Source: JAWOLE01 sp035263845 (GTDB taxonomy: Bacteria > Acidobacteriota > Thermoanaerobaculia > UBA5066 > Gp7-AA6). From it: a DNA stretch of 64,000 nt. Below the pieces are notes generated by a model, which made no database searches, was not told the origin of the DNA, and saw nothing but the letters and a program-made list of their open reading frames with translations. The stretch covers positions 18,313 through 82,312 of the forward strand of contig DATFQY010000005.1 in the NCBI GenBank assembly GCA_035263845.1, in the 5' to 3' direction. Below are positions 31,392 through 38,922 of the stretch, one piece after another. A program made the translations under genes and the position numbers. The first letter of the stretch is position 1. Every line of letters begins with the position of its first letter.

Positions 31392-32936
31392 TCAGCTTTC
31401 GCTTTCGATCGCCCGGGGGATCACGGCGTCGAGCCCGGGGAACTTCCCAAGCCAGGCCCGGCGCTCGAGGCGGAGCTTGTTGACCAGCTCGGCGTACTTC
31501 TCCGGCGTGTAGTACCGCCGCGGCGTGTACTTCGCGAGGTCGAGCCCGGGGACCTCGGCCGGCACCTCGTAGCCCCAGTCGGGGTCCTTCTCCCACGCCA
31601 AGCCTTCCTTGGCGATCTGCTTCATCAGCTCGGTGGAGACCCGGATCGTGACCTTCTCGCCGGGGAAGCCGTCTCCGGCCCCGACGGAGCCGGTGTTTAA
31701 GATGTAGGCCTGCATGTCCGGGTTCTCCCGGAGGATCTCGAGCACCCGGTTGCCCTCCTCGGACTCGGGCCCCACGATGAACGGGTTCGTTCCGACCTCG
31801 CGCTTGGCCTGCCCGGCCTTCGTCGGGTCGCCGGCCGACGTCTCGATGGACTCGCCCAGCATGAAGTAGGCGGCGGCCTGCTCGGCCGTCAGGCGCGCGC
31901 AGACCGGCACCACGTCGTTTCGCCGGGTGATGAAGACGATCTTGTTGGCCTTGGGCAGGTCGATGCCCTCGCCCGTCCCGCGGATGAACCGCCGAAGCAC
32001 GACGCCGCGGCCGTTGGAGGTGATGGACGTGTCGAGGAAGTCCACGTGCCCCGCGTCGTCCACCTTGATGTTCTCGTACGTCGCGGTCGCGTGGGTCGCG
32101 GCGCCCCAGAGGACCGTCTGGGAGGGCTCGAGCCCCTCGGTCTTGATGTAGAAGCCGTCCTCCGTGCCGAAGGCTTCCCCATCGTGGGTCAGCAACACGA
32201 CGTCGTCCTGCTTGATGATCGCTCGCTCGGGCTCCTGGAGGCCGTGGTCGTGGAGGGTCAGGGTCGTCTTGCCGGTCCCGGAGAGCCCGAAGAGCAGGAA
32301 GCCCACGTCGCGGAGCTTCCCGTCGGGACCGAACACCCGCAGGATCTTCGAGCCGGCGTGGAGGCCCAGGCCGCCGCGCCGCTTGATCCAGTACATCGCC
32401 TGCCGGAGCATCGACTTCTTGGCCTCGCCGGGGTAGTCGCTGCCCAGGATGTAGGTGTAGCCCTCGGTCACGTCGCAGAAAATCAGCCGCTCCGGCCACT
32501 CCGGCACATAGACGGAGACGAAGTCCGGCTCGTGGGAGGAGTCGGACGGGAAGAGCATGTTGTGCCACATGAAGGCGATCCGGGCGTACTCCTTCGGAAC
32601 GTAGAGCCGGCAGCGCAGCGTTGCCTCGGGCGAGTCGCCCATCCTCCGGTCCACCTGGACGAGGTCCATGTCGGCCAGCGCCTCCTGGACCTTCCGGACC
32701 GTCTCCTGCGCCTTCTCCTGGTCGATCGGCTGCTGCATGACGCCGACTTTGACGTCCGAAACGATGTAGGTGTTCTTGGCAGACCGGCTCTTGACCCGCG
32801 TCGAGTACACGGGCGAGCCGTACTCGGTCGTCTTTTCGCCGGCGCGGGCGAGCTCGCGAAGGCGCTCGCCGGAAAGGTCCTTGAGGATGGATCTCGCTCG
32901 GACGGTCCGGGGCGAGAAGACGTCGACCGTGCTCAT
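31392..32936 (-). CDS. pckA: Phosphoenolpyruvate carboxykinase (ATP)
   Basis: Converts oxaloacetate and ATP to PEP, CO2 and ADP in gluconeogenesis. The protein is 514 residues. The kinase loop GLSGTGKTTLT is at residues 217-227, and further hallmarks are SDYPGEAKKSMLRQAMYWIKRRGGLGLHAGS and the IVFITRRNDVVP segment. AAGGAGGG stands just upstream of the ATG. The gene is divergent from glnA across 190 bases that contain the palindromic operator at 33011. Confidence 0.93.
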   Translation of the reverse strand: MSTVDVFSPRTVRARSILKDLSGERLRELARAGEKTTEYGSPVYSTRVKSRSAKNTYIVSDVKVGVMQQPIDQEKAQETVRKVQEALADMDLVQVDRRMGDSPEATLRCRLYVPKEYARIAFMWHNMLFPSDSSHEPDFVSVYVPEWPERLIFCDVTEGYTYILGSDYPGEAKKSMLRQAMYWIKRRGGLGLHAGSKILRVFGPDGKLRDVGFLLFGLSGTGKTTLTLHDHGLQEPERAIIKQDDVVLLTHDGEAFGTEDGFYIKTEGLEPSQTVLWGAATHATATYENIKVDDAGHVDFLDTSITSNGRGVVLRRFIRGTGEGIDLPKANKIVFITRRNDVVPVCARLTAEQAAAYFMLGESIETSAGDPTKAGQAKREVGTNPFIVGPESEEGNRVLEILRENPDMQAYILNTGSVGAGDGFPGEKVTIRVSTELMKQIAKEGLAWEKDPDWGYEVPAEVPGLDLAKYTPRRYYTPEKYAELVNKLRLERRAWLGKFPGLDAVIPRAIESES

Positions 32937-33010
32937 CCGGGTCCCTCCTTTTCGGGGCCTGAGTAAGGTACATCAGGCCGGCACCCTTCCCGGGCTTCCC
33001 GGCCGCGAGA

Positions 33011-33030
33011 ATGCACAGAAAATTGTGCAT
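33011..33030. promoter_or_regulatory. Perfect palindrome upstream of glnA, putative operator
   Basis: ATGCACA, six bases GAAAAT, TGTGCAT: a perfect 7-bp dyad. It lies about 40 bases upstream of the glnA -35 and between glnA and the divergent pckA. A further related half site (AATTTTCTGCAT, 33039-33050) follows, and other TGCA cores lie nearer the gene. The TGCAC...GTGCA core is reminiscent of NtrC sites but has one extra base in the spacer, so the binding protein is uncertain. Confidence 0.5.
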
Positions 33031-33067
33031 CCGCGCGGAATTTTCTGCATTTTCATCAAGAAATCGA

Positions 33068-33095
33068 TTGAATTCCTGCAAAACGACACTAGAAT
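33068..33095 (+). promoter_or_regulatory. Sigma-70-type promoter of glnA
   Basis: TTGAAT (33068-33073) and TAGAAT (33090-33095) are separated by 16 bases. The predicted start site near 33102 leaves a leader of about 25 bases containing AAGGAG before the ATG. The local sequence is unusually AT-rich for this window. Confidence 0.55.
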
Positions 33096-33126
33096 CACGC
33101 CGAAAGTGCAAAAAAAGGAGAGCAGA

Positions 33127-34500
33127 ATGGCAAAGGCGAAGATTCTCAAGTTCGACGCCTCCGGCCCGGGCCTGTCCAAGCCGGAGATCCTGAAGGTCTG
33201 CGGGACGGAGAACGTGCGGTTCATGCGGCTGCAGTTCACCGACATCCTCGGCGTCATCAAGAACGTCGAGATCCCGCGCTCGCAGTTCGAGAAGGCCCTC
33301 GACGGCGAGATCCAGTTCGACGGCTCCTCGATCGAGGGCTTCACCCGGATCGAGGAATCCGACATGAACCTGGTGCCGGACCTGAACTCCTTCGCGATCT
33401 ACCCGTGGGCCCACAACGGCGGCGAGAAGGTCGGCCGTCTGATCTGCGACGTTTACAACCCCGACGGAACGCCGTTCCCAGGCTGCCCCCGCATGACGCT
33501 GAAGAAGCAGATGGACAAGGCGGCCGCCTTGAGCTACGTCCTCGTGACGGGGCCCGAGGCCGAGTTCTTCCTCTTCCGCCGCGATGCCAACGGCGACCCG
33601 ATCGTGGACACCCACGATCAGGGGGCCTACTTCGACCTGACGCCGGTGGACCGCGGAGAGGAAGCGCGGCGCGACATCGTCCTGGCGCTCGAGCAGATGG
33701 GCTTCGAGGTCGAGGCCGCGCATCACGAGGTCGCGCCGGGGCAGCACGAGATCGACTTCAAGTACGCCGACGCCGTCACGACGGCCGACCGAGTCACGAC
33801 GTTCCGCTTCATCGTCAAGAAGGTCGCGATGGACCACGGGCTCCACGCGACCTTCATGCCCAAGCCGATCTTCGGGGTCAACGGCTCGGGAATGCACACC
33901 CACCAGTCCTTCCTCGACTCCAAGGGGAACAACGTCTTCTACGACTCGAAGGCCAAATACCAGCTCTCGAAGACCGCTCTCCATTACACGGGCGGGATCC
34001 TGCGCCACGCCAAGGCGTTCGTCGCGGTGACGAACCCGCTGGTGAACTCCTACAAGCGCCTGGTCCCGGGCTACGAGGCGCCGGTCAACGTCGCCTGGTC
34101 CATGCGCAACCGCTCGCCGCTCGTCCGCGTTCCGGCCCGCCGCGGCATGGGGACGCGCATCGAGGTCCGGATGCCGGACCCGTCCTGCAACCCGTACCTC
34201 GCGTTCGGCGTGATGCTTGCTTCGGGTCTGGACGGGCTGAAGAACAAGATGGATCCGGGCGAGCCCGTGGACCGCAACGTCTTCAAGATGAGCGAGCGCG
34301 AGAAGCGGCGGCTGAAGATCGACCAGCTGCCGGCCAACCTCTCCGAGGCGCTCGACAACCTCGAGCGCGACGAGGTCGTGACCGATGCGCTCGGCGAACA
34401 CATCCTCCAGCACTTCCTCGAGGCCAAGCGCGGCGAGTGGGCGGAGTACATCTCCAAAGTCCAGCCCTGGGAGGTGGACAAGTACCTGGATACCTACTGA
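33127..34500 (+). CDS. glnA: Glutamine synthetase type I
   Basis: Makes glutamine from glutamate, ammonia and ATP; a dodecameric cytoplasmic enzyme. The protein is 457 residues. Signatures are FDGSSIEGFTRIEESDM, GPEAEFFLF, the ATP-binding loop NGSGMHTHQSF, and the NRSPLVRVPARRGMGTRIEVRMPDPSCNPYLAF region near the active site. The C-terminal stretch (EREKRRLKIDQLPANLSEALDNLE) lacks the tyrosine adenylylation motif NLYDLP, which points to the GSI-alpha type that is not controlled by adenylylation. Control is more likely transcriptional, through the palindrome and promoter upstream. AAGGAG lies six bases before the ATG. Confidence 0.95.
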   Translation: MAKAKILKFDASGPGLSKPEILKVCGTENVRFMRLQFTDILGVIKNVEIPRSQFEKALDGEIQFDGSSIEGFTRIEESDMNLVPDLNSFAIYPWAHNGGEKVGRLICDVYNPDGTPFPGCPRMTLKKQMDKAAALSYVLVTGPEAEFFLFRRDANGDPIVDTHDQGAYFDLTPVDRGEEARRDIVLALEQMGFEVEAAHHEVAPGQHEIDFKYADAVTTADRVTTFRFIVKKVAMDHGLHATFMPKPIFGVNGSGMHTHQSFLDSKGNNVFYDSKAKYQLSKTALHYTGGILRHAKAFVAVTNPLVNSYKRLVPGYEAPVNVAWSMRNRSPLVRVPARRGMGTRIEVRMPDPSCNPYLAFGVMLASGLDGLKNKMDPGEPVDRNVFKMSEREKRRLKIDQLPANLSEALDNLERDEVVTDALGEHILQHFLEAKRGEWAEYISKVQPWEVDKYLDTY

Positions 34501-34523
34501 TCCGGGTCTTTCGCTGATTTTTG

Positions 34524-34549
34524 TTAGGCCAGAGTCATATCTGGCCTAA
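34524..34549 (+). terminator. Strong hairpin after glnA, abutting the next start codon
   Basis: A perfect 10-bp stem (TTAGGCCAGA with TCTGGCCTAA, six-base loop) is followed by TTTATT. It fits a terminator for glnA. It ends six bases before the ATG of the homocysteine methyltransferase, leaving no room for a Shine-Dalgarno sequence there. Confidence 0.75.
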
Positions 34550-34555
34550 TTTATT

Positions 34556-35461
34556 ATGGCTACGTACGGGTTTCGCGAGAGGGCCCGGCAGGGGCCGCCG
34601 CTCCTGCTCGACTCGGCGATGGGGACCGAGCTCGAGCGGCGGGGAGCCCGCGCCGAGCTGCCCCTCTGGAGCGCGCGGGCCCTGATCGAAAACCCGGAGC
34701 TCGTGCTGGCGATCCACCGGGACGAGGTCGCCGCCGGCGCGGACATCCTCACCGCGAACACGTTCCGCACGCACCGCCGGACGCTCGCGAGGGAGAACCT
34801 CGGCGACCGGTCGGCCGAGCTGACACGGACGGCCGTGCTGCTCGCTCGCGAGGCGGCCCGCTCCGCCTCCCGGCCGGTCTGGGTGGCCGGATCGCTTTCG
34901 CCGCTGGAGGACTGCTACCGGCCGGACCTGCGCCCGCCGGGCGAGGCGCTGGAACGGGAGCACGCGGTCCAGGCGGAGGCGCTCGCTTCCTCGGGCGTGG
35001 ACCTGATCCTGATCGAGACGCAGAACTCCGTTCGGGAGCTCGCCACCGCGGCCCGCTGGGCCCGGGACACCGGCTTGCCGGTCGTGGCCTCGATGATCAC
35101 GGACGGGAAGGGGCGTCTGCTGTCCGGCCAGCCGATCGAGGTGGCGGTCGCCGCGGTCGAGTCCCTCCGCCTCGACGCCCTCTCGATCAACTGCGTTGCG
35201 ACACGAGACCTCGCCGGCGACCTCGCCCGTCTCGCCAGGGCCGCCCCGGGCGTCCCCCTCGCGGCCTACGGCAACCTCGGCCCTCCCTCCGGCGAGGGTG
35301 GCACGGTCTTCACGAAGTTCGTCGAGCCCGAGGAGTACGCCTCGCTCGCCGAGGAGTGGATCGCGCTCGGCGCGCGCATGGTCGGCGGCTGCTGCGGGAC
35401 GACGAGCGCCCACACGGCTGCGCTTCGGCGGAGGATCGATTCCGGCGGTCCTACTTCCTGA
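34556..35461 (+). CDS. Homocysteine S-methyltransferase family protein
   Basis: Transfers a methyl group to homocysteine to make methionine, using a zinc-bound thiol. The protein is 301 residues, a single-domain enzyme of the MmuM/BHMT type. Zinc ligands are Cys213 (SINC) and Cys279-Cys280 in VGGCCGTTSAHTAALR. The opening LLLDSAMGTELERRG is typical. The ATG follows the glnA hairpin by six bases, and no ribosome binding site is present. The methyl donor (S-methylmethionine, SAM or betaine) cannot be read from sequence. The 3' end overlaps the convergent ARPP-1-like gene by 11 bases. Confidence 0.85.
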   Translation: MATYGFRERARQGPPLLLDSAMGTELERRGARAELPLWSARALIENPELVLAIHRDEVAAGADILTANTFRTHRRTLARENLGDRSAELTRTAVLLAREAARSASRPVWVAGSLSPLEDCYRPDLRPPGEALEREHAVQAEALASSGVDLILIETQNSVRELATAARWARDTGLPVVASMITDGKGRLLSGQPIEVAVAAVESLRLDALSINCVATRDLAGDLARLARAAPGVPLAAYGNLGPPSGEGGTVFTKFVEPEEYASLAEEWIALGARMVGGCCGTTSAHTAALRRRIDSGGPTS

Positions 35462-36518
35462 CGAAGCTCTTGTGGAGCAGCCGTCCGGATTCGGCGGATG
35501 CGTCGCCGGACTCGGTGTACTCGTAGACAACGGTCTTGCCCGTTTCGCGGGTCGTCTTCCGAACCGAGGCCGTGACGTTCTCGCTCTTCGGCTCCGCCCG
35601 CGAGACGGCGGTCAGGAACTCCAGGGCCGCCTCCTTCGAAGGAGGCTCGGGTGACGCCCTCTTCGGGTCTCGGGCGAGCAGGGCCTCGCGGGCATAGGAC
35701 TCGACGAGCTTGCGGGCGAGCTTGCGGAAGAGCTCGGGCGATCCGTACACGTCCGCGGCGACGATCTCCCCGTTGATCGCGACGGCGAGGCCGACGGCGT
35801 CTCTGGCCGCCTCGAGGCGGGGGAGCAGCGAGCCGACGTAGTCGGCCGTCCGGGCCTGGATCTCGCGGTTCGAGACGATCGCGCTGTAGCTGCCGGTGGA
35901 AGACATCGTCCGCCCTGGGACGCCTCCCTCCCGCCCTGGGACGCCTCCCTCCACGGTGACGACGGCAGCCGCCTTGGCGTCGTGTGCCGCCACGTCCGCC
36001 CAGACCGCGGTCTGGTTCTTCTCTCCCTGGATGCTCGCCTTCGCCTTCGGGCTCCCCACGACGGCGGCGCTGCCGTCGAATGCGGCGTTTCCCGTCCACC
36101 GCCCGTGCTCGACGCAGAACGCGCTGATCGGCTGCGGCATCGACCTCGGTGCGATCGCCACGTCCACCCCGATCGTGCGGTCCTGCCTCCCGCCGATGAC
36201 GACGTCGCCCGCCTGGAGGAAGAGCCACTGGTCCGACCGGTTCTCGACCTCGAGCTCGTTGACGGACGCGCCTCCCGAAGAGCTCCGTTCTCGGACGAGC
36301 ACCGTGCGGGCTTTCATCCCCTCGGCCAATGTGACGTACCGGCGGTCGTCCCTCGGCCGGTCGAACACCGTGTAAATCGCAAGGTTCTGGTTCGGGAACG
36401 GACCCTCGATCCGGAGCTTCTCCGGCGCCGCACGGGCGGGGCCTTCCGGAACGGCGAGCAGCGCGGCCAGGGCAACCAGCGCGAGACCGATCGGCGGGCG
36501 TGTTAGCGAAGGATTCAT
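35451..36518 (-). CDS. Exported ARPP-1-like protein
   Basis: A 355-residue protein with a signal peptide (MNPSLTRPPIGLALVALAALLAVPEGPARA). The core resembles the ARPP-1 domain family: NLAIYTVFD, YVTLAEGMKARTVLVRE, VNELEVENRSDQWLFLQAGDVVIGGRQDRTIGVDV, and FCVEHGRW. The family's molecular function is not established. The ATG at 36518 has GGAGG five bases upstream. It contains an exact 21-bp tandem duplication encoding GGVPGRE-like units. It lies 44 bases downstream of queA on the same strand. Confidence 0.7.
   Translation of the reverse strand: MNPSLTRPPIGLALVALAALLAVPEGPARAAPEKLRIEGPFPNQNLAIYTVFDRPRDDRRYVTLAEGMKARTVLVRERSSSGGASVNELEVENRSDQWLFLQAGDVVIGGRQDRTIGVDVAIAPRSMPQPISAFCVEHGRWTGNAAFDGSAAVVGSPKAKASIQGEKNQTAVWADVAAHDAKAAAVVTVEGGVPGREGGVPGRTMSSTGSYSAIVSNREIQARTADYVGSLLPRLEAARDAVGLAVAINGEIVAADVYGSPELFRKLARKLVESYAREALLARDPKRASPEPPSKEAALEFLTAVSRAEPKSENVTASVRKTTRETGKTVVYEYTESGDASAESGRLLHKSFVRK
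35911..35952. repeat. Perfect 21-bp tandem duplication inside the ARPP-1-like gene
   Basis: Two identical 21-base copies (35911-35931 and 35932-35952) keep the reading frame and encode two GGVPGR units. Perfect identity in a coding region suggests a recent duplication and possible length variation between strains. Confidence 0.85.
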
Positions 36519-36562
36519 GGAACCTCCGCAGGGTCCGGACACCGCCGGCCGACGGAAGTTCC

Positions 36563-37609
36563 CTACGCGATGAACATGGCGTCGCCGTAGCTGTAGAAGA
36601 GGTATCCCTCGCGGATCGCTTCCTCGTAGGCGGAGAGGACGTTCTCCCTGCCGGCGAACGCGCAGACGAGCATGAGAAGGGTCGAATGGGGGAGATGGAA
36701 GTTCGTCAGCAGGGCATCCACGGCCTGGAACTCGAAGCCCGGAGTGATGAAGAGATCGGCTGAAAAATGCCGGGCGACTCCGAGATCGAGACCTCCGGGC
36801 AGACGCGCGGCCGCCTCGAGCGAACGCGTCACCGTCGTGCCGACGGCGACGACACGCCGCTCTTCCTTCCGGGCATGGGCGACCTCCTGCGCCGTTGCGG
36901 TGGGGATCTCGACCTCTTCCGGGTCCAGGCTGTGGTTTTCGGTCTCTTCGACCGTCACCGGCTTGAAGGTGCCGGCGCCGATCGAGAGGGTCAGGTCGGC
37001 GATCCCGACGCCGCGTCCGCGGATCCGCTCCAGGACCTCGGACGTAAAGTGCAGGCCGGCTGTCGGCGCGGCGACGGCCCGAGTCTCCCGGGCAAAGACG
37101 GTCTGGTAGGCCACGCGGTCCTCGGGGCGGTCGGCGGCCCCGGCCTCTCGCCGGATGTAGGGCGGAAGCGGAACGCTGCCGATCTCCTCGAGGAGGGCGT
37201 CGTCGATGTCCCGGTCGAAGCGAACCTGCCGGCGGCCGTTTTCACCGACCGATTCGACGATGGCAGTCAGTCGGCTGGCGAACCGGATCTCGTTCTGCGG
37301 CTTCGCCCGGCGCCCCGGCCTCGCCAGGGCGGCCCAGCGACGAGGATCGCCGCCGATCGGCTGCAGCAGGAAGATCTCGACCAGCCGGCCGGCGGCGTCG
37401 AGGCCCCAGAGGCGCGCGTGGCGGACGCGGACGTCGTTGCGCACCATCAGGTCTCCTCGACAGAGCAGCTCCGGGAACTGGGCGAACCACCGGTGCTCGA
37501 CGGCGCCGGTCCTCCGGTCGAGAAGGAGCAGGCGGCTCGATCCCCGCGGCCGCGCCGTCTGCGCGATCCGATCCGCCGGAAGAAAGTAGTCGAACAGCTC
37601 GACCTTCAA
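36563..37609 (-). CDS. queA: tRNA preQ1(34) S-adenosylmethionine ribosyltransferase-isomerase
   Basis: Transfers and rearranges the ribosyl part of SAM onto 7-aminomethyl-7-deazaguanine in tRNA, forming epoxyqueuosine. The protein is 348 residues. Hallmarks are the start ELFDYFLPADRIAQTARPRGSSRLLLL, VAAPTAGLHFT, LTLSIGAGTFKPV, GTTVTRSLEA and LLTNFHLPHSTLLMLVCAFAG. The start codon is TTG (37609) with a weak -10-like CATTCT seven bases before it and no ribosome binding site. It is divergent from the metallo-hydrolase gene across only 35 bases. Confidence 0.93.
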   Translation of the reverse strand: MKVELFDYFLPADRIAQTARPRGSSRLLLLDRRTGAVEHRWFAQFPELLCRGDLMVRNDVRVRHARLWGLDAAGRLVEIFLLQPIGGDPRRWAALARPGRRAKPQNEIRFASRLTAIVESVGENGRRQVRFDRDIDDALLEEIGSVPLPPYIRREAGAADRPEDRVAYQTVFARETRAVAAPTAGLHFTSEVLERIRGRGVGIADLTLSIGAGTFKPVTVEETENHSLDPEEVEIPTATAQEVAHARKEERRVVAVGTTVTRSLEAAARLPGGLDLGVARHFSADLFITPGFEFQAVDALLTNFHLPHSTLLMLVCAFAGRENVLSAYEEAIREGYLFYSYGDAMFIA

Positions 37610-37632
37610 GACGCCGAGAATGACATAAGAGG

Positions 37633-37638
37633 TAATCT
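37633..37638 (+). promoter_or_regulatory. -10-like hexamer, leaderless start of the metallo-hydrolase
   Basis: TAATCT stands exactly six bases before ATG 37645, with no Shine-Dalgarno sequence. This is the same geometry as recO, moaA and others in the window. Confidence 0.5.
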
Positions 37639-37644
37639 GCCTCG

Positions 37645-38493
37645 ATGTCCTCCGACTACCTCGAGGGCCGCGGCCGTGTCCGCGTGGACGCCGCGGGAAT
37701 CGCGATCGAGGGAGTCTCGGTCGCCGGCCGGGAGTCGTTCTACAAGGTCCCCTCCTTCCATGTCCTCCTGGAGTTCGGCCGCGCTCCTGAAGACACCGTT
37801 TCCTACTCGACGGTCTGCCTCACGCACGGCCACCTCGACCACGCCGCCGGCCTCGCCCACCACGCCTCGCGCCGGCGGCTCGACGGAATGCCCGCCGCAC
37901 GCGTCTTCGCACCCGAGGAAGCGGTCCCGGACCTGGAAGGGTGGCTGGCCTTCTCCCAGAGGCTCGAGAACGTGGACTACCGGCTGCACCTGACTCCGGC
38001 GTCGCCCGGCGCGACCTTCCGGATGCGAAACGACCTGGAGCTGAAGGTCCTGCCGGGGAGCCACCGCGTTCCCACGGTCGGCTACCTCTTCTCCGAGATC
38101 AAGCACAAGCTCAAGGACGAGTTCCTCGACCTGACCGGGGACAGGATCGCTGCGCTGCGCGCCGGGGGCACCGAAGTCACGCGACGGGAGGAGATCCCTC
38201 TCCTCGCCTACACCGGCGATTGCGGCCCGGGGATCTTCGACGCCGCTCCGGAGCTCTTCATGGCCCGGGTCCTTCTGATCGAGTGCTCCTTCGTCCTTCC
38301 CGAGGACCGCGACCGCGCCCGGACCTACGCCCACCTTCACCTCCAGGACTTCCTCGACCGCGCCGCGGATTTCCGAAACGAGGCGATCGTCCTGACCCAC
38401 TTCTCCCAGCGCTACGGAGTCGAAGAGATCCGCCAAACGCTTGACGCGGTTTCTGAGGTATTCGCTAGACGGATAGTCCCATTTCTCCCTTAG
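37645..38493 (+). CDS. RNase Z-like metallo-beta-lactamase-fold hydrolase
   Basis: A 282-residue cytoplasmic metallo-hydrolase. The first metal motif is THGHLDHAAG (His61, His63, Asp65, His66). A later Asp in YTGDCGPG and a His in LTHFSQRY match the remaining ligands of RNase Z-type enzymes. The SFYKVPSFHVLLEFG opening and the LIECSF segment also fit this branch. Some family members process tRNA 3' ends; others have unknown substrates. This one is shorter than classic RNase Z and no flexible arm is obvious, so the role stays open. Divergence from queA is at least a suggestive link to tRNA. Confidence 0.7.
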   Translation: MSSDYLEGRGRVRVDAAGIAIEGVSVAGRESFYKVPSFHVLLEFGRAPEDTVSYSTVCLTHGHLDHAAGLAHHASRRRLDGMPAARVFAPEEAVPDLEGWLAFSQRLENVDYRLHLTPASPGATFRMRNDLELKVLPGSHRVPTVGYLFSEIKHKLKDEFLDLTGDRIAALRAGGTEVTRREEIPLLAYTGDCGPGIFDAAPELFMARVLLIECSFVLPEDRDRARTYAHLHLQDFLDRAADFRNEAIVLTHFSQRYGVEEIRQTLDAVSEVFARRIVPFLP

Positions 38494-38598
38494 TCAGCGG
38501 AGAGAGGGATGCCAAAATGATGCATCCGCATCTGACAGACACGCGTCGAGCACCACTAGTCTCACCAGAACTCAGTTGCTATCTCGAGGAGGTGCTCG

Positions 38599-38922
38599 AT
38601 GAAGCGGGGTTTCTTTTTGGTCGTCACGGTTGTTGCTTTCATTGTAATGAGCTATCCAAGTGTGGCCTTCCCGGATCAACTCGACAGCGCAGCGGCTGGA
38701 GGATGGGTTACCTACTACGACGAGAACTGGAATCTGGTTGGCGAGTGGTATAAGCCGTGTCAGGGCCAAGCATCGCGATGGGGCGTTGTCGGAGTCTACG
38801 CCTCTATCGATGAGTACTACAGCTGCGAAGGAGGACCGGAACCGCCGTCGTGCACTCCTTGGATCGTCTACGATGCCCCCTCCGGAAACCTGCCGAATCC
38901 ATCGTTGGCCTGTTATCAATAG
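38599..38922 (+). CDS. Small secreted protein, DUF6289-like
   Basis: A 107-residue protein with a signal peptide (MKRGFFLVVTVVAFIVMSYPSVAF). The mature part has the pattern YYDENWNLVGEWYKPCQGQASRWG...YYSCEGG, resembling small secreted proteins of the DUF6289 type, whose function is unknown; maturation into a peptide has been suggested for relatives only by analogy. GAGGAGG stands seven bases before the ATG. Base composition here is visibly less GC-rich than in the flanks. It is followed by the VWFA-type gene, whose proposed start overlaps its 3' end. Confidence 0.65.
   Translation: MKRGFFLVVTVVAFIVMSYPSVAFPDQLDSAAAGGWVTYYDENWNLVGEWYKPCQGQASRWGVVGVYASIDEYYSCEGGPEPPSCTPWIVYDAPSGNLPNPSLACYQ

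Noticed and set aside
33011..33030. Canonical NtrC site with a sigma-54 promoter for glnA
   Set aside because: The spacer between TGCAC and GTGCA is one base too long and no TGGCAC-N5-TTGC element is present; only a generic operator is claimed.
38660..38872. Upstream extension of the VWFA-type gene to an ATG at 38660
   Set aside because: It would overlap most of the small secreted protein gene in another frame and yields a non-conserved, Arg/Ser/Thr-rich N-terminus.
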